Positions 27,772 to 36,421 of a DNA stretch of 45,373 nucleotides are shown here, in pieces. Numbering within the stretch: position 1 is the stretch's first letter; each line of letters starts with the position of its first letter. This DNA is from Natrialba asiatica DSM 12278 (GTDB lineage: Archaea > Halobacteriota > Halobacteria > Halobacteriales > Natrialbaceae): contig NZ_AOIO01000013.1 in assembly GCF_000337555.1 (NCBI RefSeq), positions 25,429 through 70,801 on the forward strand, in the 5' to 3' direction. The notes under the pieces were generated by a model that saw only the letters and a list, made by a program, of their open reading frames with translations, did no database searches and was not told the origin of the DNA. Position numbers and translations under genes: made by a program.

Positions 27772-28767
27772 TCAGGCCAGCGGCGTCCGCTCGACGACCT
27801 GTCCGTCGTAACTCGGATACTGCTCGACGATTTCACCCTCTTCTAAGTCGCCCTCCTCGATCATCTCCTCTAACAGCCACCAGGCGACCTCGACGTGCTC
27901 CGATTTGACGGTGTAGAACTCCTCCGGCACCCCGAGTTCAGCGAAGCGCTCCGGTGCGGCGTAGGTCTTGCCGTAGACCAGCGTCCCGTCGTCGGTCACG
28001 TCGTCGAACTCGCGGCGGACGTTTCGGGCCATGCGCTTGAGTCGGCGGCGGTGTTGGGCGGCGTCTTTGAACACCGAGGTACAGAAGTAGACCCGCTCGT
28101 GGTCTCCCATCACGTCGAGGATGTCGTCCCGGGAGCCGTCGACGGCGCTCATGTGGCCCTCCTTGAGTTCGAAGCCTTGCTCTTGCATCCGGCGGTAGTT
28201 CCCCTGGGACATCTCGAACTCGTTGACGTTGCAAAAGTCGGCAGCGCCCTCGTCGAGAAAGTCGAGAAACTCCGTTTCGGCGCGGATACCGGGGATCTCG
28301 AAGGCCGGAGTGAGTCCTTCTTCACGGGCGATATAGAGGATGTCCTCCCACTCGGTGCCGTGGAGGTCGCCCCACTGTTCGTACGGCGGATGGAACCGGA
28401 TCTCGTCGAGTCCGGCCTCGGAGAGGCGGCGCATGTTCTCGCGGCCGCCGGGAATGCCCGTATAGAGGTGGGTGTGATGATCCTCGCCGAACTCGTCCGT
28501 GAGCAACTCGAGGTAGTGACAGGTGCGGTCGAGAGCCTCCTGGGGTTCTCCGCCCGTAATCGAGGTTCCGAGCGCGTCCATTCGGTGGGCTTGCTCGAGG
28601 ACGTCTTCATCGTTCTCGACGAGTCGCTCGTTCGCGTAGACGTCGGTGACGTTCTTGCGGTTCTCGCCGAGCGGGCAGTAAAAGCAGTCGCGCTGGTCGC
28701 AGTAGCCGTAGACGAACAGCACCATCTTGCCACCCTTCGCGCACTGCTCACAGCCCTTCGATATCAT
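27772..28767 (-). CDS. Radical SAM protein, COG2108-like, with extra N-terminal cysteines
   Basis: 331 residues. Radical SAM enzymes cleave S-adenosylmethionine at a [4Fe-4S] cluster. The cluster motif here is Cys23-x4-Cys28-x2-Cys31 (YCDQRDCFYCPLGE), one residue longer than the classical CX3CX2C, and an additional CEQC pair (Cys6, Cys9) lies in front. The SAM-contacting GGEP box is present (SITGGEPQEALD), and the TIM-barrel region continues with GLDEIRFHPP. The pattern recalls COG2108, archaeal proteins related to pyruvate formate-lyase activating enzymes, with unknown substrate. It is divergent from the DUF373 gene. No partner gene nearby reveals the pathway. Confidence 0.85.
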   Translation of the reverse strand: MISKGCEQCAKGGKMVLFVYGYCDQRDCFYCPLGENRKNVTDVYANERLVENDEDVLEQAHRMDALGTSITGGEPQEALDRTCHYLELLTDEFGEDHHTHLYTGIPGGRENMRRLSEAGLDEIRFHPPYEQWGDLHGTEWEDILYIAREEGLTPAFEIPGIRAETEFLDFLDEGAADFCNVNEFEMSQGNYRRMQEQGFELKEGHMSAVDGSRDDILDVMGDHERVYFCTSVFKDAAQHRRRLKRMARNVRREFDDVTDDGTLVYGKTYAAPERFAELGVPEEFYTVKSEHVEVAWWLLEEMIEEGDLEEGEIVEQYPSYDGQVVERTPLA

Positions 28768-28793
28768 TCAGTATATCGGCTTGTCGGGCCGCG

Positions 28794-28802
28794 TTCAAAA
28801 AC
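28794..28802 (-). promoter_or_regulatory. TATA-like box for the radical SAM gene
   Basis: The minus strand reads GTTTTTGAA 27-35 bases before the ATG at 28767. Confidence 0.4.
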
Positions 28803-28875
28803 TGCACGGATCGGACCGGGTGACCTGTTTGGGACAGCGTGGCGGTTTCTGTTCCGCTCGGTCAGCCCAGAAAAG

Positions 28876-28883
28876 GCATATAC
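28876..28883 (+). promoter_or_regulatory. TATA box for the DUF373 gene
   Basis: GCATATAC sits 23-30 bases before the ATG at 28906 and fixes that codon as the start in a frame that is otherwise open far upstream. Confidence 0.5.
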
Positions 28884-28905
28884 CGCGCCGACAAACATCC
28901 GATCG

Positions 28906-30177
28906 ATGCTGCTGGTCCTGTGTGTCGACCTCGACGATGACCTCGGTCGCAAGACGGGTTTTTCGACGCCGGTTATCGGCCGTGAGCCCGTCGAAGAGGC
29001 GGCCGTCGCGCTCGCGACCGCAGACCCGGAGGACTCGGATGTCAACGTCATCTTCCAGGGGTTGCACATCTACGACGACTTAGACGAGCGCGACGAGAGC
29101 GTCGAGGTCGCCGTTGTCACCGGGAACGACGAGGGCGATGTCAAGGCCAACCGGGAGGTCGGCGACGAGGTCGATACCGTGCTTGCGAGCCTCTCGACCG
29201 CGGAAGATGTCACCACGCTCGTCGTCACCGACGGTGCACAGGACGAATCCGTGATTCCGATCATCCGCTCGCGAGTTCCGATCGACGGCGTCCGTCGGGT
29301 CGTGGTCAGGCAAGCCCAGAATCTGGAGTCGATGTACTACACCATCAAGCAGGTGCTCGACGACCCCGAAACGCGGGGGACGGTGTTGATCCCGCTCGGA
29401 ATCCTCCTGCTCATCTACCCGCTCGCACTGGTCGGGAGCGCTCTCGAGATGCCCGGCTTGGTGCTTGGAACGACCTCGGCACTCCTCGGTCTCTATCTCA
29501 TCTCGCGCGGGTTGGGTCTCGGTGAACGACTCGACGCGGCAGTCGAGCGCGCCCGCCGGTCGTTGTATGCCGGTCGGACGACGCTGCTCGCTTACGTCGT
29601 CGCCGCCGCGCTGTTCACTCTCGGCGGGATGAACGGACTGAACACCTTGGAACGAGTGCAGCGTGAGGCCGGTGGCCGCGTGAGCGCGCCTGTCATGGTC
29701 GCCGCTCTCGTCTACGGGACGATTCAGTGGCTCGCAGCGGCCGGGATTACGACGAGTCTCGGCCAAATCACTGACGAGTACATCGCGGGGACCTTCGAGT
29801 GGCGCTACCTTAACGCACCGTTCTACGTGCTCTCAATTGCGATCGTCCTCCACGCCGTGAGCGCCTTTTTCCTCGGTGTCGTTACGATTACGTATCTCGC
29901 AACGGCGCTGACAGCCGGCACGCTCCTCGGTATCGGAAGCACCCTCCTCTTTGCAGTCGCCGAGTCGAAATTCTCCGACTCGAACGCGGGATCGGAGAGG
30001 GGAACCGAAACTGGTGCGGGCTCCCCGTCGGACTCGGATCTTGGGCCGGGCCCGGGCCCGGGACCGGAGCCGAGTTCAAACGCAAACTCACACCTGAACG
30101 CAAGATCGGTGACGAATACGGAGTCGGAAACTGAGGCGGAATCGGAGGAGCGACATGCGACAGACAACCCTCGATAG
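28906..30177 (+). CDS. DUF373 family membrane protein
   Basis: 423 residues. The N-terminal 150 residues form a soluble alpha/beta domain (LVLCVDLDDDLGRKTGFSTP, TTLVVTDGAQDESVIPII, RRVVVRQAQNLESMYYTIKQ), the DUF373/COG2237 signature found across archaea. It is followed by about six membrane helices from residue 160. The C-terminus from about 350 is a disordered Ser/Asp/Glu tail including a Gly-Pro repeat coded by CCCGGG units near 30043-30063. The role is unknown; the Asp-rich N-terminal loop might bind a nucleotide or metal (speculative). The start at 28906 is set by the TATA box; the long frame upstream is antisense to the radical SAM gene. Confidence 0.85.
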   Translation: MLLVLCVDLDDDLGRKTGFSTPVIGREPVEEAAVALATADPEDSDVNVIFQGLHIYDDLDERDESVEVAVVTGNDEGDVKANREVGDEVDTVLASLSTAEDVTTLVVTDGAQDESVIPIIRSRVPIDGVRRVVVRQAQNLESMYYTIKQVLDDPETRGTVLIPLGILLLIYPLALVGSALEMPGLVLGTTSALLGLYLISRGLGLGERLDAAVERARRSLYAGRTTLLAYVVAAALFTLGGMNGLNTLERVQREAGGRVSAPVMVAALVYGTIQWLAAAGITTSLGQITDEYIAGTFEWRYLNAPFYVLSIAIVLHAVSAFFLGVVTITYLATALTAGTLLGIGSTLLFAVAESKFSDSNAGSERGTETGAGSPSDSDLGPGPGPGPEPSSNANSHLNARSVTNTESETEAESEERHATDNPR

Positions 30178-30186
30178 TCCCGATAT

Positions 30187-30270
30187 CCCTCGATAATCCA
30201 CCATCGTCACAACACCCTCGATAATCCACCATCGTCACAACACCCTCGATAATCTACCGTCGTCACACCT
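30187..30270 (+). repeat. 28-bp tandem repeat, three copies
   Basis: The unit beginning CCCTCGATAATCCACCATCG occurs perfectly at 30187-30214 and 30215-30242, and a third copy at 30243-30270 has two substitutions and a diverged end. A partial older copy (CCCTCGATAG) overlaps the stop codon of the DUF373 gene at about 30168. The array fills most of the spacer before the convergent prenyl synthase gene. Confidence 0.85.
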
Positions 30271-30314
30271 GGCACACGTTACAGTTGCACCCCCACCGCG
30301 GTCCATATCGACCG

Positions 30315-31157
30315 CTACCGCTCCCGTTCGACGACGAACTCTGCCAACTGTCGCAGATACGTGCTGGCCTCTGGATCGGCAGCCTCGACTCGATCCAGGG
30401 CCGCTAACGCTCGGTCGGCTTCCGATTGCGCACGGGCGTTCGCCTCCTCGGGCGAGAGGTCGGTTACCTGGATGACCGACGGGCGCTCCATGGCGGCATC
30501 GTGGCCGGTCGGCTTTCCTAATTCCTCGGCATCGGCAACTGCGTCCAGCACGTCGTCTCTGATCTGGAAGGCGACGCCGACTCGTTCGGCGTACTCGCCA
30601 AGCGCCTCAACCGTCTCCGAGTCCGAGTCGGCGGCGATCGCCCCGAGTTCAGCCGCGGCTCGGAAGAGCGCGCCGGTCTTTCGTCTCGCGAGCGTCATGT
30701 ACTCCGCTTCGGAGGCGGGCTGGGCGGAGAGTTCGGTTGCCTCACCGATGCCGAGTTCGACCATAGCATCGGTGACGGCGCGCATCGCGTCGGGATCGGC
30801 GGCGAAGAGATCGAAGGCCTCGCCGAGGAGGCCGTCACTGGTGATGATCGCGGGGCCGTAGCCGAAGGCGGCCCAGGCGCTTTCGGTGCCGCGGCGCAGT
30901 TCCGAGCGATCGATAATGTCGTCGACGACGAGGGAGGCGGTGTGGACGAGTTCGATGCCGACGCCGAACTCGACTGCGTCCTCGGCGGTGCCGCCGACGG
31001 TCTCGCAGGCGAGAATGGTAACCATCGGCCGGACGCGTTTGCCTCCGGAGAGCGTGACGTGGCGCACTTCCTCGGAGAGCGCCTCGGGGTCGATACCCTC
31101 GACCACGTCGTGGAGACGTTCCTCGATTAGCGCCCGTCTGCGCTCCAGAAGTTCCAT
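30315..31157 (-). CDS. idsA: Polyprenyl diphosphate synthase (geranylgeranyl-type, short form)
   Basis: 280 residues. It extends isoprenoid diphosphates for archaeal ether lipids, quinone tails or carotenoids. The first Asp-rich motif DDIID is at 79-83 and the second, DDVLD, at 201-205; the GGKRVRPM segment (about 38-45) binds isopentenyl diphosphate. Residues just before the first motif are small (Ala74, Ser75), which leaves the product pocket open and fits a C20 or longer product. It is shorter than the roughly 340-350-residue haloarchaeal paralogues, mostly at the N-terminus, but all core motifs are present. The symbol is by family; paralogue identity is not resolved. A TATA-like AGTACTTTTTCC-type region lies near 31180. 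Confidence 0.9.
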   Translation of the reverse strand: MELLERRRALIEERLHDVVEGIDPEALSEEVRHVTLSGGKRVRPMVTILACETVGGTAEDAVEFGVGIELVHTASLVVDDIIDRSELRRGTESAWAAFGYGPAIITSDGLLGEAFDLFAADPDAMRAVTDAMVELGIGEATELSAQPASEAEYMTLARRKTGALFRAAAELGAIAADSDSETVEALGEYAERVGVAFQIRDDVLDAVADAEELGKPTGHDAAMERPSVIQVTDLSPEEANARAQSEADRALAALDRVEAADPEASTYLRQLAEFVVERER

Positions 31158-31254
31158 TGGCAGCGTTTGGGAAGGTGGGAAAAAGTACGTGACGGTTCGG
31201 TCGACGGTTCGTGAGTGCGTGTCTTAGTTCGCCCCGTTCACGCGACTCGAGTCG

Positions 31255-33867
31255 TCAGTTGCTCCCGTCGTCGACTTCGTCGTAGGTAAACGGATCGACG
31301 GGTTCGTCGTCCGCAGCCGTCCCGTCGTCTGTATCCGTCTCGGCGTCGGCATCGTCGCTGGATTCGGTTTCAACGTCGTTCGAGTCGGAATCGGGTTCAG
31401 ACGCGGATTCAGTTTCAGGTTCCGGTTCCGCCCCACTTGCCGTCTCGGTATCGGCTGTCTCGTCGTTCGTCGATTCGTCCAGTATCGTGCCCGAGCCACC
31501 GGTCGCATCGGTCGCCGCGAGTTCAGCCGACGCGTCGTCGGTACCGGCGTCGGTTTCGAGATCGGTCTCGTCGAACTCGAGCGTCGGCTCGTAGTCGCCG
31601 TCGACGAGTTCGCCGGGCGAGACGCCGGCTGACTCGACTTCGGACTCAGTGTTGAACCGGTCGAGCATCTCGTTCAGGTGGGAGGCCTGGTTGGCGAGCG
31701 AGCCGGCGCTTTTCGTGACTTCCGAGAGGGCGGAGGTCTGTTCCTCCGCAGCGGCGGCGACGCGCTGGGATTCGGTCGCCGTCGATTCGGAGATGTCGGT
31801 CGCCGTCGAGACCATGGCGACGACCTCCTGGGTCGAGGCGGCCTGCTGTTCGGTCGTCGCGGAGATCTCCTGGACGCCGTCGTTGGTCTCCTGTGCGTAG
31901 TCGGCGATCTCGTCGAGCGCCTCCGCGGCGTTCTCGACCGCGTCGACGTGCGAGGAAATCTTGTCCGCCGTCTTCTCGACCTCCGTCGCCGTCCGTTCGG
32001 TGCGGTCGTTGATCCGTTCGAGACGCGTCTCGATGTCCTCGGCCGTCTCCTTCGTGTCGGCGGCCAGTTCCTTGACCTCGGCGGCGACGACGGCGAACCC
32101 TTCGCCTTTCTTGTCGCCGCTGCCGCTTCGGGACGCTTCGATGTTCGCGTTCAGCGCGAGCATGTTCGTCTCGCGGGCGACCTCCGTGATGAACTCGATC
32201 AGTTCGTCGATCTGTTCCATCTCGGCGGTGAGATCCTCGATGGCCTCGACGGTCTCGGTCGATTCGGCTTCGATTTCGTGCATGCCCTCGATCGCCTCGC
32301 GGGCCGCTTCGCGACCGTATCGACCGGTTTCGGCCGTCTGCTCGGCGATATCGGCGACCTGGTTCGACGAGGCGGCGATCTGTTCGGTTGTCGCCGAGAG
32401 GCCGCTCATCTCGTCGGAGACCGCCTGCAGGTTCTTGTTCTGTCGGTCCGCGCCGTCGGAAATCTCCTGAATGGAGTGACTGACCTGCCCGGACGCGGAG
32501 CGAACCTCTTCGGCGCTCGCCGTGACTTCCTCGCTCGCTGCGGCCACCTCGTCCGCGAAGGACTTGACGTGTGCCGTCGTCTCCTCGAGTTCGTCGACCA
32601 TTTCGTTGAACGCGACGGCGATGTCGGTCATCGCCTCGTTATCGCTTTCGGGATCGAGTCGCTGCGTGAGATCGCCCTCCGCACACAGTTCCATCACGTC
32701 GCGGTACTCGTCGGCCTTCGATTCGAGGTGGTGGTTCATCGCCTCGGTCTCGGCGCGTGCTTTCTCGGCATCCGCGCGGGCGGATTCGGCCTCCTGAATC
32801 TGGTCTCGCAGCGACGTGCGCATGCTGTCGAAGCCGTCGTAGAGACGACCGATCTCGTCGATGCGGGACGTTTCGAGGTCGACCTCGAGATCGCCGCCTT
32901 CCATCGCCGCCGCCCGGTCGCGAAGTTCGGTGAGCGGGACGACGGTCTGCCGTCCGAGCACGACGCCGACGAGTCCGAGCGCGACCAGACTCACGAGGAC
33001 CATCACGATGACGTTCGTGCCGACGTCGCTCGCGACGCCGTAGGCCTGCTCCGTCGGGACGGTCGTGACCGCGACCCACTCGGTGTCCCCGACGGGGACG
33101 TACGCCTGAACGACGTCCTCGTCTTCGATCTGGCTCGACCGACCGCCGAGAGCGCCCTCGATCGCGTCCTCGTCGGTCCGATTCGTGAACTCGCTCGAAC
33201 CGGTCTGGAGCACGGCATCACCGCGCTGGTCGACGATCGCCGTCGATCCGGCTGCCCCGTCCTGCTGAAGCTGGTCGACGCGGTACTCGAGCGTTCCGAT
33301 AACGACCATCACGTGGTCGTCCCGCTCGGGGACCGGACTCGCGAAGGCCATCACCTGATCGTTCAGGGCCGCGGATTCGTAGGCCTGCTCCGAGTTCCAG
33401 ACGTCCTCGTCGAGCGCGAGTTCGTCTTCGAAGTCGGTCTCGGACCACGGGTCCTCGACGGCGTCGAGTTCGGTGCCGCGAAGTTGGGCGTCCGTACTCG
33501 TGAGGACCTCACCCTCGCCGGTATCGACGTAGTGGATCGCCCGCACGTCGACGCCCATCCGCGCCTGTTCTTCGACGATCGCGCCCTGGATCGCCTGCAC
33601 GTCGCCGTCCTGGACGGCCGGCGTTGCGGACGCGGTCCGCGTCTGAACGTTCATGTTTGCGACCCAGTCGCCGATCGCTTCAGCCTGTAACTCGGCGGTC
33701 GACTGGAGCTGGTCGCTCGAATCGTCCCGTACCGTCTGGTCGATCTGGGCGTAGCTGACCGCACCGATGGCACCGATCACGAGCACGACCGCCAGGATCG
33801 AGATCACGAACTTGAACAGGTATCGCCGTCTGATGAACGACGGCACCAGTGTAGCGAGTCTCGACAT
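31255..33867 (-). CDS. Methyl-accepting chemotaxis transducer paired with a binding protein (BasT/CosT-like)
   Basis: 870 residues. Membrane helix 1 at 18-41; an extracellular Cache-like sensor domain (about 45-280); membrane helix 2 at about 282-305; HAMP at about 306-360 and a second HAMP-like unit near 390-445 ([15 protein letters not shown]). The long signalling coiled coil has its hairpin tip at about 560-582 ([17 protein letters not shown]), where CheA/CheW bind. The last 120 residues are an acidic disordered tail. Its ATG shares one base with the stop of the upstream binding-protein gene (TGATG), so the two are translated together, like the BasB-BasT and CosB-CosT receptors of Halobacterium. 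Ligand is unknown. A soluble C-terminal domain is absent. Confidence 0.92.
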   Translation of the reverse strand: MSRLATLVPSFIRRRYLFKFVISILAVVLVIGAIGAVSYAQIDQTVRDDSSDQLQSTAELQAEAIGDWVANMNVQTRTASATPAVQDGDVQAIQGAIVEEQARMGVDVRAIHYVDTGEGEVLTSTDAQLRGTELDAVEDPWSETDFEDELALDEDVWNSEQAYESAALNDQVMAFASPVPERDDHVMVVIGTLEYRVDQLQQDGAAGSTAIVDQRGDAVLQTGSSEFTNRTDEDAIEGALGGRSSQIEDEDVVQAYVPVGDTEWVAVTTVPTEQAYGVASDVGTNVIVMVLVSLVALGLVGVVLGRQTVVPLTELRDRAAAMEGGDLEVDLETSRIDEIGRLYDGFDSMRTSLRDQIQEAESARADAEKARAETEAMNHHLESKADEYRDVMELCAEGDLTQRLDPESDNEAMTDIAVAFNEMVDELEETTAHVKSFADEVAAASEEVTASAEEVRSASGQVSHSIQEISDGADRQNKNLQAVSDEMSGLSATTEQIAASSNQVADIAEQTAETGRYGREAAREAIEGMHEIEAESTETVEAIEDLTAEMEQIDELIEFITEVARETNMLALNANIEASRSGSGDKKGEGFAVVAAEVKELAADTKETAEDIETRLERINDRTERTATEVEKTADKISSHVDAVENAAEALDEIADYAQETNDGVQEISATTEQQAASTQEVVAMVSTATDISESTATESQRVAAAAEEQTSALSEVTKSAGSLANQASHLNEMLDRFNTESEVESAGVSPGELVDGDYEPTLEFDETDLETDAGTDDASAELAATDATGGSGTILDESTNDETADTETASGAEPEPETESASEPDSDSNDVETESSDDADAETDTDDGTAADDEPVDPFTYDEVDDGSN

Positions 33868-35141
33868 CAGGCGCTCACCTGCTCGAGTTCCGTAATACCG
33901 CCATCTGCCTGTTCGTCGAACTCCCAGTACGAGAAGTTCGCCCCCATCACGTCGCCGTTCTCGTCGAACGTGACCGAACTCGAGGCGCCCTCGTAGGCGA
34001 CGTTCTCACCCTGCGCTGCGCGTTCGAGTCCCTCGCCGAGCGACGCCGGCGTGATCGTCTCCCCCGGCGTATACGTCACGGACCGCATCGCGTTTCTAAT
34101 CGCCGTCCCGTCGTTTTGCCCGGCGTAGGCGTTCGCGAGCAACAGGACCGCCGACGCGTCGTAGGAGTGCGCCGTGAAGAGCTCCGGTTCCTCGTCGTAG
34201 GCGTCGACGTACTGCTCGCTGAACTCGTCGTAGCCCGGCCCGCTGGCGAGCGGTGCCGTCCCGCGGATTCCGTCGAGCGAGTGCTCGGTACGCTCGTGGA
34301 GCGTGCTCTCTTGCATCCCTTCGGTGACGAGGATGTCGACATCGCCGCGCGCACCGCGGTCGGCCAGGTCGTCGAACAGCTGCGCCCCGGTGTCGGGATA
34401 GCCGATGACGACCAAGAGTTCAGGGTCGTCCGCCAGTGCGGTATCGAGCGCATCGTCGTAGGAGTCCGCACCCTCCGTAATGGCCACTTTAGCAGTGACC
34501 GTGCCATCCTGTTCGGATTCGAACGCCTGCGAGAACGACTGTGTGAGCTGCCAGCCGTAGTCGTTGTCGACGTACAGGGACGCCGCGCTCTCGGCGCCGA
34601 AGTCTACGACGGCCTGTTCGGCGAGCGCGACGGCCTGTAACGAGTCCGATAGCGCGGTTCGAAAGCTCAGTCCGGCGTCGTTCACCGAGGTGATCGTCGG
34701 CGAGGTCGCGCCGGCCGAGCAGTTGACGACCCGGTACGGAATTAGCACCTGCTGGGTCGCCTGCAGCGTCACGTCGGAGGCCAGCGGTCCGTTGACCATC
34801 GGGTATCCCGCGTTGACGAGGTCGTTCGCGCTCTGGACGCCCGCGCTGGGCGAGGTCTCCGTGTCGCCGACCTGATAATCTATAGAGAGGTCTGTTTCGT
34901 CCTCGAATCGCTCGATCGGTAACAACGCAGCATCTCGAGTCGCTGCACCGATCCCCTCGAGACCGCCGCTGAGCGGGCTCAGTATCCCGAGTTTGAGTGT
35001 TCTGTCTGTACCACCGACACTGTCGTCGGCTTGTTCATCCGTGCCAAGCACGGGAACGTCAGAAAGGCATCCGGCAAGCCCACCAAGTGATGCGGTACCG
35101 GCCCCCACCAAGAGTTCCCGGCGCTTCGGTCGGAACGTCAT
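33867..35141 (-). CDS. Substrate-binding lipoprotein, branched-chain amino acid type, receptor partner
   Basis: 424 residues. Twin-arginine signal and lipobox (KRRELLVG, then LAGC with Cys25) indicate Tat export and lipid anchoring. The mature part is a type I periplasmic-binding fold of the LivK/Peripla_BP_6 kind: [53 protein letters not shown], and [16 protein letters not shown]. No permease or ATPase gene is near; instead the gene overlaps the transducer by one base. By comparison with BasB it probably presents a ligand (branched-chain amino acid, other amino acid or related solute) to the transducer rather than serving uptake. The ligand is inferred from the fold only. Confidence 0.9.
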   Translation of the reverse strand: MTFRPKRRELLVGAGTASLGGLAGCLSDVPVLGTDEQADDSVGGTDRTLKLGILSPLSGGLEGIGAATRDAALLPIERFEDETDLSIDYQVGDTETSPSAGVQSANDLVNAGYPMVNGPLASDVTLQATQQVLIPYRVVNCSAGATSPTITSVNDAGLSFRTALSDSLQAVALAEQAVVDFGAESAASLYVDNDYGWQLTQSFSQAFESEQDGTVTAKVAITEGADSYDDALDTALADDPELLVVIGYPDTGAQLFDDLADRGARGDVDILVTEGMQESTLHERTEHSLDGIRGTAPLASGPGYDEFSEQYVDAYDEEPELFTAHSYDASAVLLLANAYAGQNDGTAIRNAMRSVTYTPGETITPASLGEGLERAAQGENVAYEGASSSVTFDENGDVMGANFSYWEFDEQADGGITELEQVSA

Positions 35142-35162
35142 ATCCGTGCTATCAGATTACTG

Positions 35163-35171
35163 GTTTATAAT
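35163..35171 (-). promoter_or_regulatory. TATA box for the binding protein-transducer operon
   Basis: The minus strand reads ATTATAAAC 22-30 bases before the ATG at 35141, predicting a leaderless bicistronic mRNA. Confidence 0.55.
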
Positions 35172-35346
35172 TGTGCTGTACAGTCACCGAAAACTGTATA
35201 AATATATCTGACACTCTCTTCGAGTGATTAATCATTGTCCAGCGGTAACGATATACATGAATGTCCGAGAGACGAAACCAGCAGTGCGAAAACGATGTTC
35301 TATAGACGGTTTCCTGCAAAAATCCTCACCTCTAATCCTCAGCTAT

Positions 35347-35360
35347 CCCCACTAGTGGGG
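35347..35360. repeat. Perfect 14-bp palindrome CCCCACTAGTGGGG
   Basis: The sequence is identical on both strands over 14 bases, about 108 bases beyond the etfA stop. It could be a dimer-binding site, or with no loop to spare, part of a terminator. Neither use is proven. Confidence 0.6.
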
Positions 35361-35467
35361 GGCGGATCAGCACTCACGCAATTGCATTCGCTCGACACCG
35401 TGTCCGTACTCGTACTCGTTCCCGTGCAATCGCGCAACCGCCACAAAGCCGCGGTGAGGAGAGTTCG

Positions 35468-36421
35468 TTACTGGAATTCCTCGGTCAGCGCCGGGACGAC
35501 GTCGAAGAGGTCGTCGTGGATCGCGTAGTCGGCGATGTCCATGATCGGCGCGTTGGGGTCCGTGTTGATCGCGACGATCGTATCCGAGCCCTTCATGCCA
35601 GCGACGTGCTGGACCGCACCGGAAATCCCGATCGCGATGTAGACGTCGGGCGTGACGACCTTCCCGGACTGGCCGACCTGGCGGTTCTTCGGCAGCCAGC
35701 CGTTGTCGACGATCGGGCGCGACGAGGAGACCGTCGCGTCGAGCGCGTCCGCGAGATCGCGGATGATGTCGAGATTCTCTTCTTCCTCGATCCCGCGGCC
35801 GACGGAGACGAGCACGTCCGCCTCGCCGATGTCGACGTCGCCGCCGCCGACTTCCTCGAAGCCGTTGACGGTGGAGCCGACCGCATCCTCGTCGATGTCG
35901 GCGTCGAACGCTTCGACGGCCGCATCGCCAGTTCCTTCCGCAGCGGGCCACTCCGCCTCGCGGATCGTGACGACGGCCTCGCCGTCGAGTTCGTTCGTCG
36001 TCTCGACCTTGCCGCCGTACATCTCGCGGGTCGCGGTCAGCGTCTCGCCGTTGGCCGCGAGGTCGACCGTGTCGGTGACGACCGGCAGTCCGAGTCGGTT
36101 TGCAACGGCGGGCGCGTAGTCGAGCCCGTTGACGCTGTTGGGCGTGAGAACGTACTGCGGCGCGAGTTCGTCGTAGAGCTGCGTGATCGCCTGGGTGTAG
36201 ACGTCGTGGTTGAACTCCTCGCCGTGGGAGACGGTATGGATCGCGTCGACGCCCTCGCGGTTTATCTTCTCGGCGAACTCGTCGACGGTGCCGCTGATGA
36301 CCGCGAGGTGGAGGTCGCCGCCGGTCTCGTCGGCGAGTTGGCGACCCGCGGTAACGAGTTCGTAGCTGGAGTCGCGCAGTTCGCCGCGGCGGTGGTCAGT
36401 GACTGCGAGAACGTCGCTCAT
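35468..36421 (-). CDS. etfA: Electron transfer flavoprotein subunit alpha
   Basis: 317 residues. With EtfB it accepts electrons from acyl-CoA or other dehydrogenases on FAD and passes them to the quinone pool. The C-terminal FAD domain shows the family motif [20 protein letters not shown] followed by [20 protein letters not shown]. The N-terminal half is the adenine-nucleotide-hydrolase-like domain ([21 protein letters not shown]). Its ATG overlaps the etfB stop by 4 bases, so the two are translationally coupled. Length is normal. No FixC/FixX quinone reductase gene follows in the window. Confidence 0.95.
   Translation of the reverse strand: MSDVLAVTDHRRGELRDSSYELVTAGRQLADETGGDLHLAVISGTVDEFAEKINREGVDAIHTVSHGEEFNHDVYTQAITQLYDELAPQYVLTPNSVNGLDYAPAVANRLGLPVVTDTVDLAANGETLTATREMYGGKVETTNELDGEAVVTIREAEWPAAEGTGDAAVEAFDADIDEDAVGSTVNGFEEVGGGDVDIGEADVLVSVGRGIEEEENLDIIRDLADALDATVSSSRPIVDNGWLPKNRQVGQSGKVVTPDVYIAIGISGAVQHVAGMKGSDTIVAINTDPNAPIMDIADYAIHDDLFDVVPALTEEFQ

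Larger units (their letters stand above)
35142..35467. other. AT-rich intergenic island with a 14-bp palindrome
   Basis: 326 bases between the binding-protein start and the etfA stop, noticeably AT-rich for this genome. Contents: the binding-protein TATA box; a second strong TATA-like tract TGTATAAATATATC near 35195-35208 facing either way; a possible 32-codon basic plus-strand ORF at 35257-35355 (MNVRETKPAVRKRC...) ending inside a perfect palindrome CCCCACTAGTGGGG (35347-35360). On the minus strand the palindrome is followed about 25 bases later by TTTTT, so it could end the etfBA transcript. I do not call the small ORF a gene. Confidence 0.4.

Noticed and set aside
27527..27811. 94-codon frame in the spacer before the radical SAM gene
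   Set aside because: It runs into the opposite gene, has unusual Cys/Trp/Ser content and no promoter or family resemblance.
27895..28905. Upstream extension of the DUF373 frame, giving 760 codons
   Set aside because: The extra part is antisense to the radical SAM gene; the TATA box and the family start point to 28906.
30187..30270. CRISPR array
   Set aside because: The 28-bp units are contiguous with no spacers and there are no cas genes.
31678..33690. 670-codon plus-strand frame opposite the chemotaxis transducer
   Set aside because: It is a shadow of a gene with clear HAMP and signalling domains; its composition is Val/Arg/Gly-rich with no domain.
35235..35528. 97-codon plus-strand frame running into the etfA region
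   Set aside because: Its second half is antisense to the etfA C-terminus and the sequence has no domain character.
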